From: Micropterus salmoides
Taxonomy: Eukaryota; Chordata; Actinopteri; Centrarchiformes; Centrarchidae
NCBI RefSeq assembly: GCF_014851395.1
Contig: NW_024040485.1
Location: forward strand, 17,025,087 to 17,089,086
Length of the DNA stretch: 64,000 bases
Direction of reading: 5' to 3'
Below, piece after piece: positions 1 to 13,900 of the stretch (positions are counted from its first letter, which is position 1; each line of letters opens with the position of its first letter). The position numbers and the translations under genes were made by a program. Below the pieces are notes generated by a model. That model had not been told where the DNA came from, did not search any database, and saw nothing but the letters and a program-made list of their open reading frames with translations.

Positions 1-122
1 TGGAGTGGATACCACCAAAAGCAAAGATTGATCAGATTGTGTTGCGTTACGGCCTGGTGGGAGGAGAGGGTCCACGGACCACCTTCCGCCTCCAGCCCAC
101 TCTCAGCCAGTACTCCCTGCAG
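1..122 (+). CDS. tnr: tnr exon (window exon 1), FN3-3 first part, truncated by window edge
   Basis: Codons run from position 3 and read EWIPPKAKIDQIVLRYG..., the B-C strand region of an FN3 domain with its core Trp. Mammalian TNR FN3-3 has the same pattern (Trp, then KPLAEIDGIELTYG). The exon ends after CTG CAG at 122 in phase 0, followed by donor gtgagt. Its 5' part and acceptor lie before position 1. In mammals FN3-3 to FN3-5 form the lectican-binding region. Confidence 0.9.
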
Positions 123-136
123 GTGAGTGGTGGGGG

Positions 137-173
<37 letters not shown>

Positions 174-314
174 TCATCATGCTGTGGTGTCACAGATCTC
201 ATCATACAGACACATTATGTGGACTCATCTGCCATCTGGGGACAGAAAAGCTAGTCTTCACAACTTGAGAGTTGCATTTGGGGTTATTACATTGTACTAA
301 GTATAGTGTTTCTG

Positions 315-345
<31 letters not shown>

Positions 346-3300
346 CTTGTCATGCTTGTTAAATTATCTAATCTCAGAGTCTGCCTGTCTTCTGTGTCTG
401 GAGATAAAACAAAAACAAACAAAAAAAATCCATGCAAAGAGATGAAACAGACCAAACTGTCCCTGTTTTTTTTTTTTTTTTTTTTTGTTCCACAGGTTCT
501 GCGTCCTGGCTCACGTTACGAGGTGTCTGTGAGCGGTGTGAGGAAGGGAAATGAGAGCGGATCTATTTCCACTGAATTTACTACCGGTGAGGTCTGACAG
601 CAAGCAGATGTGGTGATAGTGGCGTGTGTGATCTTGTACCTGCCTCTGAGGACAGGCAGGTACAAGGTACAGTTGATGACATATGGCCTAATGCATACCA
701 TACTGTTTATCTATATTGGATATGTTAGTAAACATCTGTTCAGGGATATTTTTGCTGTTGTTTGCGCAGAAGAAAGTACATTATTTGTGGAAACATTACA
801 TTACATCTGTTTTGAGCACAAACGAGTGAACTTAACATGTAGAATAAACCATAACATTATTTTCAGCTGCATCTAAAGTAAAATGTATGCATATGATGTC
901 AGAATATGTAAACTATATCATGCAAATCAACTATATTTATACACTAGCTGGATCTATGCCTGATGATGTTTGAACTATTGATGTTTGCTTGTTCACAATT
1001 CCTGAGAATTGGTCTCCGTGTCCCCAACATTGTCAGCTTTATCGTTCTTCTCAGAGATCGATGCTCCCAAGAACTTGCGGCTCGTGTCCATGACCTCCAC
1101 CACCCTGGAGCTTGAATGGGATAACAGTGAGGCTGAGGTAATTAGTCATAGGCCAAATAGCATTAGCAGTTAATTTTCATGATTTCGTTTTTCAGCCCTT
1201 TTGAGTGATCAACGGGTTTGGTCATTTAAATGTCAGTATTGTACTTAAATCATATTTCTTTTTATAAAACTGCCTGTATTCTAATGCAGTATACGGAAGA
1301 CTCTTTTCGATTCCCACTGCGACACATGTCCCTGAGCAAGACACTTAACCCCTATTTGCTCCAGAGGCGTACAACCTCTGACATATATAGCAATTGTAAG
1401 TCGCTTTAAGTAAATGAGTAAATGTAATGTATATTATAAATTGGTACTGTATTATGTAAATGTTATAGTACTTTATACTTGTACTCCATTACATTTATTT
1501 GATGGTTTTAGCTTCTTTGAAATTTAAGATTTTACATGCAAAGCATATGATGAGCATATCAAATATTATTTGATGTCATAGATTAAACCACCCAACAGAA
1601 AATAAACTAGCTACAATTAGCACCACGTTAGCATGCTACAGTATGGAAATGCTGCTTACCTGTTAATGAATCAACAATAAAAAAATCAATAATATACATT
1701 GGATTATACAGATAAAATACTCTCTGGAAAGACTCAAAATAAGTAAAAAGTAGGGCTGGGCAAGTAAACGCATTATTATTGCACATTAATTAACGCATTA
1801 GTTAATTACTAGAAGTAGATAAACAAAAGCAAGACAAGCAAATAATTAAATGCCATAGCGAAGTGGATAGCTACACATTGCATGCTGATGAGTATTTGGG
1901 AAGATGTCGATCTTAACGTTCTTAAAATCGCAATGTAGTTGCTTGGCACCGCGGGGTTGCACTTTCCTCAGGTGAAAAGAAAGGGAGACAAGTACTCTGC
2001 GAGTAAACGGCAGGCGCTCTATGGAGAGTAACCATGGCAACGGCTTCTGTGCGCTACACAGCTGTAGCCTATTTAACTTAAATTAAAATTATAGGCTACA
2101 TAACTTTACCTGATAGGCCTACATCTAGTTTTGTGGGGATGCTCTGCCCTCCTGTTGATGTCCTATTTAGTAAACAGTAATAGATTCTGGAAACTAACAA
2201 ACAGCAAGGATCAGTCTCTCTTCCGATGATATGTCCTGGGTGTCTTGTACAAAAAGTTCACAATTCAGCTTCGGCAGCGGGCAGGTGTGTGTGTGAGGCA
2301 AGCACAACCGCGAGAGTTTCATGGGAACGCACCCGCTTGTCGCTACGCCTTGTGCTCGACCACTTCACCTCACTTTAACAGGGACACTTGCTACTGAACA
2401 TAGAATGTTTATGCTGATAAAAGACAAATGTTTATGCTGGTACCTGTTCAGAAACCCCCCCCCAAGAAAACTGGACTCTGATAGTAACTTGTTTTAACAA
2501 GCTAGATAAAAGGTAATGCCCTGGCAGTGGCAAATAGCTTTGGTTTTAGATTTGATTTGATTTGATTAATGTTTAAGTTGAGATTTACAAGAAAAACATT
2601 TTTTGTTTAAAGTGTTTGCAAATCACATGTTATTGCACTTTTGTATATATAGCAGTACATCTAAATTAAAAGTGCGCAATACACTACTTTAGAATTCATT
2701 ATTTAATTTCTGCGCACAACAAATTTGCACATAATTAATCATGATTAATCTCAAGAAAATCATGCAATTAATCGTGATTAAAAATTTTAATCATTGCCCA
2801 GCACTAGTAAAAATAATAATAATAATAAAAAAGTAATAGGGCTTTTGATTGTCCGATATACAGTAGGTACCTTTACTTAAGTTCTGGATACTTCTACCAC
2901 CACTGGACACTATTCATGCTAAACCTCCCAATATTAGAATCTCCTTTTTTGAGTTTTTCTCACTTTTAAATAAGTGTAGTGGAATCTCCTGAAATACATC
3001 ATAGCTTCAGCAGAATCTTAACCTTTGGTATCACTGAGCATGTGTTAATTATGTCCTTTTTGTAAAAATAGCATAGTCCTGAGTCCCCTGACTTTATCTA
3101 CCCTCCCTTGACCCTTCCTGCATGCTTGCCCTTAAGCAGGTTGTTTTTATACCTCCCATTTTGTTAAACTCTGTCTTGTTGTATTGAGCACTTTATCTTC
3201 ACACAAAGGTGGGTCTGCATTTCGTAAATACCAATCAGGCACACATATTTATCGGGTGCAGTAAAGTAAAATGTAATAAATCACATTGTTTCACTCAGTA

Positions 3301-4909
3301 GTCACAATGATATTACCAGAGCTCACTAACTATACAACCAGACTCATGAAGCTAGTCTGTTTTGATTCTTGTTAACACTACAAATGTATTCATCCTCAGG
3401 AATCTGCAGTGTTGACGCAGAGCCAACTCTCACACCAGGCTAATGTAGAATAAACCATGAATTCTATGAACCATCTGTAATGCAGTGTAAAATGTAAAAG
3501 TTTTTTTTTTTGCTGTTCTGGATAGCCTTGTGTTTCCTTCATTTGGTTGAAAATACTTTCAAATGTTTCCTTCTGTTTGGTGTTAATGTTTGAATGTATA
3601 TGTTTAAATGTAGGTGGAGGGCTACCAGGTGGTGTACAGCACTTTAGCAGGAGACCAGTATGATAAAGTCATTGTGCCACGCAATGAGGGAACTACCACT
3701 AAGACAACTCTCACAGGTAAGTGAGAAGGATGTGATGTGGTGCTTTTATTTCATCTGTTGTAGAAACAGTTTTTATTGAATAATTTAGTATCAACATCTG
3801 TAGCAGTGCGCCTAATGTGTACTGAAGAAGCTGGGAAGTGCCTGTGTGTTTTACATGGCAGGATTATCTCCAGAGACAACACTAACACTTGGCTGACAGG
3901 CTACTGATTGTATCTTTAGAAATGCTTGTTGTCCTGCGGGCATATTGACAGGCTGTCAGAAAAGGAGGGGTCAGCTGGGATGTTTTTTCTGAAAGGCCAT
4001 AGTGCTGGAAAGGGCATGGCCAGCATAAGAATAGAAGTAAAAGGTCCCTGTGTTATTCTATGTGATCGATGCAGCCTGCACTCTCACTCTCATTCCTTCT
4101 CTGCCCCTCCCCCTCTCTCTACAAATAATCTCGGTCATTCACTCTCATTTCCATTGCTCATCTCTTGATCTTTATTTCTGTAGCTTCAAAAACTCTGTGT
4201 GGACGTGCTGAATTGATTTGACAATCATCATTTAACTGGTTGGCAAAAAAAGGCGGGTTCCTTCAGAAATCATACTGATGTACGTGTAAATGTGCCTTAA
4301 CGTCATCACTGATGTACAGCTAATCGGGCTGTTTAGATTAGAACTCCATCTAATTGACATGCACTTTGAGTGAGAAGAAGAGTGTAAAACAAATCTATGT
4401 CTTATAAGCATCTGCGATGTTTTGTGTTAAATTAGTAACCAGCTCCCTCTGTGTCTTTGTGCCTCAGACCTGCTGCCAGGCACGGAGTACGGCATCGGCA
4501 TTTCTGCCATGAAGGGTAGCAACCAAAGTACACCAGCAACAATGAACGCCAGGACAGGTGAGTGAATTACTGTGTGTTACTAAGACTACGTTCAGACTGC
4601 AGGCCTCAATGCTCAATTCCGATTTTTTTATTAGACAGTTCATGTTATTGCTTAAACGTGGCCCAATCAGACTCCAGTGTGCATGAAAGTGACCCGCATG
4701 CGCAGAAGACTAACACGATGTCACACGCAGCACGCTGTTGTACAGAAGTAAACAGAGCCACAGAGGTTAGCTCCGGTTATTCCCGTTTAGCTCATACACT
4801 TATGTTTCATTGCCCGGTTTCCTCCCAGGGTCACATCCCTCCCAAATTATGACAAGTGTTCACAACTTTGTCATTACGGTTTCTGTCGCTGTACAATGCG
4901 TCTGCCCCA

Positions 4910-4953
<44 letters not shown>

Positions 4954-7900
4954 ACTATCCACTCCACAAATAGTATGCACATAACTCAGAAAAGAGCTCG
5001 AGATCCGGTAGATTTCAGGTGTAAGAAAGGGAATTTGTGAGCAGATGATAGCAAGGTGGAGGAGGAAGAGAGCCACGTGTTTAATAATGGCTTCTTTGTG
5101 GAGCTTTTTCAATCACTGCAGCTCTGCCTACCACAAAACTGTGACAAGAGCTGCTCTAGAGTGACATCAAAGTCACATCAATTCCGACCTGACCGTCCAG
5201 ACTCAGGTCGCATTCAAAAAGATCCAATCTATTTGGACCACATAGGAAAGTGGCCCAAATCCGAACTGTAAAAGATCAGATTCCATGTGACTTGGCCTGT
5301 TCACACTGTTAAAAAAGATCAGATCTGGGTCACATATGGGGAAAAAAATCGGATTTGGGTCACATTGGCCTGCAGTCTGAATGTAGCCTAAGTGAATCAC
5401 AGCCGCACTGTACTGGAAATCTCCGTTTCACAGCAGGCTGCTCTGCCCATTTGTTATTATACATTCCCAGTTAGTGCTGTTGGTCAGTGCTCCTGTTCCA
5501 ACCATTAAAAGCCATTTTAGTGAAATTAAGCAAATCAGATTTTGGCAAGACTTGTGCTATTTGAGAACGGTGTGTGGCTGCTTTATATTACCCACCCGGG
5601 TCAAAGTTCCCATTATAGCATTTTAAAGCCGTAATAATGCATACCATTTTGCTAATGGCCCTCTCTTTACCTCAGTACTTGATCGCCTATTTGAATTTTT
5701 ATTGTGTTTTGAGTTGTTGGGCTGAAAGAAGAAATAAAAGGGCCCATTTAACCTTCTGTTTGAAATGTTTGTGCGTGAAGTTGCTTTGCTAATCGTTCCC
5801 TCACGTTGACTGTCAAGCAGCACATCGTTCCTCCTGTTGCAATTATTTTAATGGCTGAAGGTATTTTGCACTTTGCCAAATTATGCCTTGATTTGTGTTA
5901 CGAACAAGTTCTTTCTACCCCCCTATTTTTTGCACTCTCTTTGAACTTTGAAAGTGCACTACAGCTATCACATCTTTCTGAATTAGCTTTAAATAATATG
6001 ACAACATCTCCGGTCTTCCCGGCACACAGCTGTGCTCATGTTACTAAAAGTGTGAGTTGCTGAAAGCGTCATTTCCATTAACAGTGGCCTTAGTTAATGT
6101 TCTTTCTTTTCCAAGAAAAACTCCATTTGACAAGGAGCTCTAAAAACACTGAGGGATCTGGGAACAGTGCAGTAGATGATTACATGAGAATTAAACACTG
6201 ATGATTCAGTGGGCAAGTTAGGCTATTGCAGCAGTAAAGAAAAGGACAAACATAAGAACACAACAAATAAAAAAAGATTAAAATCAGAATCATTATGTTA
6301 TTTCAGAGGTCCGTCCTGGAAGCTGACTGTTTAAAAACTGTTTTAAAAAATCAGATACGGTCCAACTTTCAATGTCAATGCAGTGCCGAATAGGAGGATA
6401 CACAGTAGATAAGCATACAGAAGGTGTTAAATCAGTGAATCAGTAAGGGCTTTCTTGGCCAAATTTTCACAACTTAAGCGCATGGCATGAAGCGCATGGA
6501 GCAGTGGCATTTGGGATGAGTCCAACTCCAATTTTGCTAGTTTAACATCAGAAAAAACGGTCAGTGTGCCAGGGACATGGTCCAAAAGGGCTGTACTTAG
6601 TCTGTGAATTATTCATGTCTTTTGGGCGTAACATGAGTGTCATCTCCCATTCCCTTTAAAAGCCAGGTGCTCTTATACCTTGGCGCATTGCTATTATAAT
6701 AGCGGATGAATGGCGCATTATAAACACCATCAATTGACTCATTGAATTGCATACTCACAGCAGAGGGGGGGATATGGACTGTGGTGTGGATGTGATTATA
6801 AAAATAAATAATAGTGAAGTGTAATGTTTCTCTGCAGCTCTGTGGTTTATCAGTGAAGTGTCTGAACACTGCTGAGTGGATATTGTTAACATACAGACAG
6901 ATGCTTTCAGTAATTTTAAAGGTTTCCATGATATTGTGGGGCATTACAGCAGCAAAATTAAAAACTGTAGTTATAAATGTGACATGACGGAACAAACTCA
7001 AAACAATGTGTTGGATGTGTAGAAGAACACAGAACATGATTTTTTGTTTGTTTGTTTTTGGCATAGACCGTATATAAAAAGGTTTTTGGTCAATTGCGCA
7101 ATTGCTCTCTGCTGCCTCAAGATAGTAATGCGCCAATAAATTGCCTGGGTCCACCTACTTTTAAGACCAACACTCCCATGGGTGCACAAATGGACGCAAG
7201 TGCATTTGCTACTTAACCTCTTGGAAACACCTATTTCCAGGAAAAACGCCTAAAATAGGATACCCAAAATGAATCCGTAATAACTCCTCAACCATTAAGC
7301 CTAGATGCATAATTCTGGTCTCCTTTGAAAGGTCAGAAGCTAAGGAATATGAATGAACCTATTTATTGTTCTATTAAAGAGTAAATGGAGATGCAATAAA
7401 GGAAAATATGATATTTTCATCCTCGCTTGGTATATAATCTATATTTTAATAGCAATATCACCAGCAGTCACTCAGGTGCACTAGGTAACTGGGTAACAGT
7501 GTTAATATGCTCATGCAGTAGCCTGCCTTAATGCTACCTTTTCTGTTTTACATTTTTGCTGGAAACATTAAAGAAGCTTTACTGACATATAGTTTCCCCT
7601 CTGTTAGACTTGGATGTGCCCTTGGATCTAACTGTGACGGCTTCCACAGACAACACCATCACTCTGGTGTGGGGCGTGGTCCAGGGCCCCATCGACCATT
7701 ACAAGATCACCTACACATCCTCCTCTGGCGTCACTAGTGAGGTAAAGAATCTGACAGATGAATGGATAATAGATACAACATGGCACATATAAATTGCCAT
7801 GAAGGTGTATACTGTACACTCATCCCTACAAGGACCAACAAGGCTATGACCTTTTTATTATGAAGTAGTCTCCAGGTGTCTAGAGAATTGAATTTGTGCT

Positions 7901-10900
7901 TAACTATGTCTTCCTTTTCCAGCTGACAGTGCCTAAAGATGTAACCACCACCACTCTTACGGACCTTGAGCCTGGGACTGAGTACACCATCACTGTAGCA
8001 GCAAGAAGAGGAAGACAGCAGAGCACTGCAGCTACCATAGACGCCTTCACAGGTAGAGAGAATAGTCACATTTAAAATAATCAAACTGGTTAACAGTGTT
8101 GCTTATGTGCAGCATTATTGATGGCTGAATACCAGCCGTCCTCCCGTGTCTTTTCTCCAACAGCTCGATATAAACTTTTCTGGAGTATCAAGGTTGCGGT
8201 ACAGCATCTGTTTAATCCACTCAATTATCAGACAGAACAAAGATAAATTCACTCCCGAGTATTTTCTCTGCTCAGATAAAGACATGAAAGATCAGCCTAT
8301 TACTGCAGAAAGCTAGAGAACGATTTTAACAACAGTGTTGTATAATGAAGTCGAAAGGTGAATTTCATGAACTAAAGTGTAGCAGCAGGTAAGGTGAGTC
8401 ACGCTGATAGAAAACGGAGGACCCTAAAAGACTTTGAAGAAGCAATTAGCAGAGGTAAATTATTCAAGTCAGCTAATGAGCTTGTTACAAGTGTTCCCTA
8501 ATTGCGCCTCTGTTTTGCATCTAAATGCATTTGTGTTTCTGTTTCTTCTGATTCCTTTTCAACACCACATTGACTCAGTTTTGCTGTCACACTCGGTGCT
8601 TTCTGCTTTGCGCAGCTCTTCATCTCTCTCAGCTCATTGTTACCTCTTTCTCTGAGAATTTCAATCACAACAAAGTTTTCTTTTCTCCAGACTTCTGTCT
8701 TCTCGTCCAACAGCATGTCGGATTGCCTGTCAATCTACGCTGCACTGTTGGTTCTTTGTTATTTTTACAGAGAGCTTGATGTGATTTTCAGCTGCACAAA
8801 AGGACGGTGTCATAATGATGGGCATGCGCTTACCTGCTGTCAGTTTTGTCATTCTTTTCTTCACTCTTATCATCATCATATCTTCCTTCATTGTGACCGC
8901 CACGGCAGTTGTCACCATAACAATCATCATCGTCATCAGAGAAATCATCATCACATTCATCATCTTTTGTAATCTGTGGCTCCTTTTGTAACACCACTCT
9001 AACCATCTGGAGAGGAGAGATGAGAGAACGATTAAGTGACAGATCAGGAGAATCAGAGGAAAAATAATTAATAACCTGTCATCTTCTCATCCACCGTTCA
9101 CTTGGCATATTGGTAACATCTGTCTGGCTGCACTCAGGTGAACTCATAGGGGGAAGAGAATCTGGTTAATAATCTAAAGTGTGATCTTGAACTATTTTCT
9201 AATATAAATCCCACGACTGCCTTCGGAGCAACACTATCTGTCCTTCAGTTTGTCTCTTGTCACAGAGTATGAACTTCCTGTAAGTAGGCATCTGCAAACC
9301 TCTCCTTATTTATTAATTATCATTGCAGTCCTGTTTTTGACACTACAGCACACTGAAGGATTCTTTCATCATTCATTCTTATTCTTTTGCAAAGTTTTTA
9401 ATATATTCAGTAGGTATATTCAGTAGCCTAACAGCAGCAAGAGTGAGAAACCCCTTACATAAGGGGAAATACTTGTCAACAGTTTGGGGCTTCTGTGTCA
9501 CATCCCGTCTATTAACATTATGTGAGTTATTGCAGTTTTGGAAGAGGCCGAGATATCCTGACTTTTAGTCCCTGCTATGGGGGGACCTCCAAAAATTACG
9601 TTTGCCATAATGTAACCAATAGCATAGTTGTAATTAGCACCGAATATTCGGAGACGCAAATATTCGGTGCTAATTACAGGCATTTGCAAACCCACCCACC
9701 ATTGTCTCTCCAAATCCTGTGGTAAAAAGCACATTTTGACTATTTAATTTATGCAATGATTTAAAAAAAAAAAGGCTAAATAAATGGGGAAAAAAAGAGA
9801 AAGTTTTTCATTATATTCGGTTTTCGGCTTTGGCCAAGAATTTTCATTTCAGTGCATCCCTGGTTGTAATTAATGCGTAAATTGGAGAAGTTTGCCTTAA
9901 GGGCTTTCTGGCTTTCATTTTTCCTAAACCTAACCAAGTAGTTTTGGTGCCTAAGTCTAAAGTATTAAGCCTTTCTGTCAAAAATAAGCAATTAATGCAG
10001 CTTTATGTCCCCTTTTTTTCCCCTAACCCAAATTAAGATAACCCAGATAACATCATTAGGGTGTTTTTAGAAAGTTCCGACATAGCCACAGAAGGAATTG
10101 CACAGCTTTCTTCACAGGCCAAGTTACACTTCTCAACTGACCTTTATCTGTAAAAGTTCATCGACATGTTCTGTGCTATAAACAGGATGTCATTAAGACC
10201 TGTACAGGGTGGCCATCACATTACACTGACTCTCGCTCCTTCTTCTGCACTGTTTAATCCATAATTGAAGTAAAGCCATCATCTTTTCTCTTTAAAAGGT
10301 AAAGTTTGTGGAGTTTTTCACCACAATTTGTGCTATAGAGCCATGTTTGGTGTGTTATTTGTATCACATCTTCCATACAAGCACACACACACACCAGCAG
10401 TATGCGGTTCACGTGACAAATGTCTGCTGACTGCCCAAGGTGGTAATGCAGGTTGACAGTTGGTGAAGGAAGTGCGGCATAAAAGGTAGCCATTAACCAA
10501 TGAAAGAGAAGAACATAAATGCAGGCAAGTGTAATCAATGTAGGTTTCAAATGGTGATTGATTACAAAGAAAAAGTCCACAGGATGTCTTTAATCTGGAT
10601 AAATCAGAAAAGGAGAAGTCAGTGTTACGTTTTCACTGCTATTTATACATCCACACATGGCTAATTAAACTCAAATTGTCTTGCATTTGTTGCTGTGTCA
10701 GCTGCTACGCTGGTTTCATATTCATTACATCATCTCCGGTCCAGGGCATACATTTTGACAACAGCATCTGCTATCATCATCATTTCTCTTTTTTCTTATT
10801 GTGAACAGTCCAATCACATCTTCATCTTTATGGCGGATAATCTAATTAGTTTCTCATTTTTTTTATGACCAATTAAATCATTACTTCCACATGATTGTGA

Positions 10901-13900
10901 TATGCTCTCACTCTCACCTTCCCCATCAAGAATACACCCAAGGCTAATTTTCTCAACTGTGTTATAAACGATCAATTATACCACCCAGGGCAGCTTCCAT
11001 CCATCACTGAACCGCTTGTCTGTCGCTTGTCTGTCATCTCCATAACAGTGGCAGCTGGATTTTAATTATTTATTTATTTATTTTTCATCGGCGTTTCCTG
11101 CTTGTGGCCAGCTTTTTACTTGTCCTTGAAAGCTCTCCGGTGACCTTTAAACCCCCGTTCCTCCAGGAATCAGGCCCGTAACTCACCTCTACTTGTCAGA
11201 GGTGACTTCAGACTCTGTGTCGGTGGCCTGGAGTGCCCCAGCACCGCCTGCTGACCTCTTCATCTTGAGCTACAGCTCTGACGACGGGACCGACACCTCT
11301 AAGGTGACACTGGACGGCTCCAAGACAAGGTCACTGGTCCAGGGACTGCTGCCGTCCACTCCGTACACCATCAGCCTAATCACAATACAGGGGGATGTTA
11401 CCTCTGAGGCCATTACGGCATCACTCACTACAGGTGAGATGCTTGATTTCATTGGAAAAGTGGTGTTAAAGGTGGGATGACACAGATGAGGACAGATAAA
11501 CATGAGCAGCACCGTGAAGGTTTATGGCTTTGTATGCAAGCGGTAGTGATGCATCCTTACTTCATACTACTGTTTGTCCATGAATGGTCAGTGTGCCTGG
11601 ATTTTTCTGTGCCAATGAAATTAACACAAGATAACATTTAAGGCTGTAACTAATGATAATTTATATTGATTAATCTGTAGATTAATCAATGATAGCTTTA
11701 AATTGCTTTTCTATATATTCACTTTACTATCGCATAAGACACAAGAAACAGCAGCAGATCCTCACACTTATGATGCTGCGACTTAATAATTAATTAATTA
11801 TTGAAATAATTATTTCTTGGTAGATCAACTAACCGATTCACTGACTAATTGTTTCAGTGCTAATCATGTTCATCAAATTTATGAATGGGTTGCACTGTTT
11901 TGGGGGTTTAATGAGACCGGTGGCACTGGAATGTCCTTGAGTACCATTTAGGATTAAGGAGGGGAATAATAGACAGTAAGTATTTTTAGAAAGAAAAGTG
12001 GGGAAGTGAGAAAGGAAAAAGGAGGAAAAGCGTGTAAGAAATGGAAATTGTAATTTAAATATGTATTTACAAAAATGCTGTTTGAGCATTTCATTTGCAC
12101 AGAACCACAGCAGAATGAGCTTTATAATTACAGATCTGCCTTGGGGGGAGGGGGTTATTTTCTTCTTCTTCTTTCTTTCATTTCCAAAAATACTAGCTTG
12201 TTTTATTCTTCTGTATAATGATCCAGTGTTTTTGCATGTTTATTCTAAACTCATACGTGGTCGTTGAAACTGCTGACAAATGGTTCTCTAATTAAGACAA
12301 GGACAGAGAGGAGAAAGGTGAGAGAGGTAGAGGGCAGGTGCAGTGTGTGGGCTAAAATTATAACTATAAAATTTAGTATAAGAGACGCCTGCTCATGCTT
12401 TGTACTCTGTTTCCTGTCTCTCTTTTTGAATCGATAATTTTTCTTATCGTCATGCCTTTTATCACTCCCGCTTATTCACATTTTCTCTGCTCCATTTGTT
12501 TTTGATTAAAATATTTTTCTTTCGACTGCTTCGCAGCGATCCTTCAAACCTTTCTCTTTCTTTGTTAATATATTATACAATATTACCATGTAATTTTTCA
12601 TTAATTGGCTTATTATGAAAGGCGCTCTCAGAAACATTTTCTTTTGATTCCAAGTGTGTTATTCACATCTGGGAAGAGAATGAATGGGAAGGCGCAACCT
12701 TCCTGAGAGAGAGACAATGGGCAAGACAGAAATGAGGGAATAGGGGAATCATCAAAAGAGAAAATAAGAGGCGACTGAAGACAAATAGAGAAAAGGGGAA
12801 TGTCAGCAATGAACAATAGAGATATTAACTTTGCATCAGTGCCAGAGACACCTGCATGCTGTCATCTGATTACCCTGCCAGTTTCATATAATACCTTGGC
12901 AGCTTCCAGCACTCACTCTTTACATTCACCGCCACATGATGATAAGCAGATTTTAAGGGTGAAATTGGATGGGGATTTTGAGACAGATGCACAGTATTTC
13001 TTGCACCTGTCTTTAGACTCCGGTAATTTCTGTGTCCTGCTTTGATCTCGCATGTCTGAATGTGAGCGCTGATAACAGACTGCACTGTGGCTTTCCTTGT
13101 ATAATTAGGTGTGCTTTTAACTAGGACTTGCTACATCTAAAATGTCTCTGCCGCCCTATGTTTAAACCACAGTTATAGGAAGTAGGTGTTTTGGTTTATC
13201 AGACTAACAGTCGTTCTGCTGCTATGGTCAGTTAAAACAGTGCTTTAATGGAGCTCCGCCTGAGGGCCACATTCATGCATTAGCTTACACAGTGCAAATT
13301 GAATTGTGATCTTCCAGGCGGATAAAGTCAGTAGCAGTAAATATGTCTGACAGAACCACTGTTTAACTGTTCCCATTCAGACCCTTAGAAAATAAAAATT
13401 TTCAGCCGTTATTCTTGAGTACCACCTTTGCCAAAGCAAACATACGTTACTGAGATATGCATGCATGAATAATCACAAACTTATATAAATGCTACTACTG
13501 TATGTCACACAAGTGAAATTTAAATAAGTATAAGGCCAGGAGTTATAAATTGCCCCCTGTGCTTGTGAATAATAGCCATTATTCTTTTCAAAGCAGGAAA
13601 GAGGTAGTGGAGAGGTTGGTTTACAAGTGCTGCCCCTTTCGCCCTTTGTCCACACCAAGAGATGGATGTCATCTCTTAATCTCCTCCTGTTCTATTTTGT
13701 CTTTTTTCTATCCCCCCTCTCTGACTTTCTTTATCCCTCCATTTCTTTTTCTTGTAGCTAAGGACCTTTCATCAGTTTAATTGCCGCCTCACATTGTTTT
13801 CGCCATAACCTTTTCCATGGCAGCCTGATAGTCTCAGGAGACACATAAGACATTGTCAGCGGGGGGGGGGTTCCTTTGAGTAAGCCCTGCTCCGTCTCAA

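Larger units (their letters stand above)
123..495 (+). other. intron 1 (373 bp) with two GT repeats and a poly-T tract
   Basis: It is bounded by gtgagt and ccacag. It holds (GT)16 at 139-170, only 16 nt after the donor, (GT)14 at 315-342, and T21 at 466-486, which forms the polypyrimidine tract of the exon 2 acceptor. Confidence 0.9.
1138..3613 (+). other. intron 3 (2,476 bp)
   Basis: It carries the SINE copy at 1283-1440 and a hAT-like element at 1751-2806. The rest is unique-looking AT-rich sequence without a recognisable gene. The acceptor is aaatgtag. Confidence 0.85.
4558..7607 (+). other. intron 5 (3,050 bp)
   Basis: It holds the PIF/Harbinger-like element at 4584-5388 and a second teleost-type repeat at about 6460-7215. 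The remainder is AT-rich with no recognised gene. The acceptor is ctctgttag. Confidence 0.8.

Noticed and set aside
8720..8980. His/Met-rich coding frames
   Set aside because: They arise from an imperfect CAT/TCA-rich stretch; both strands are equally open.
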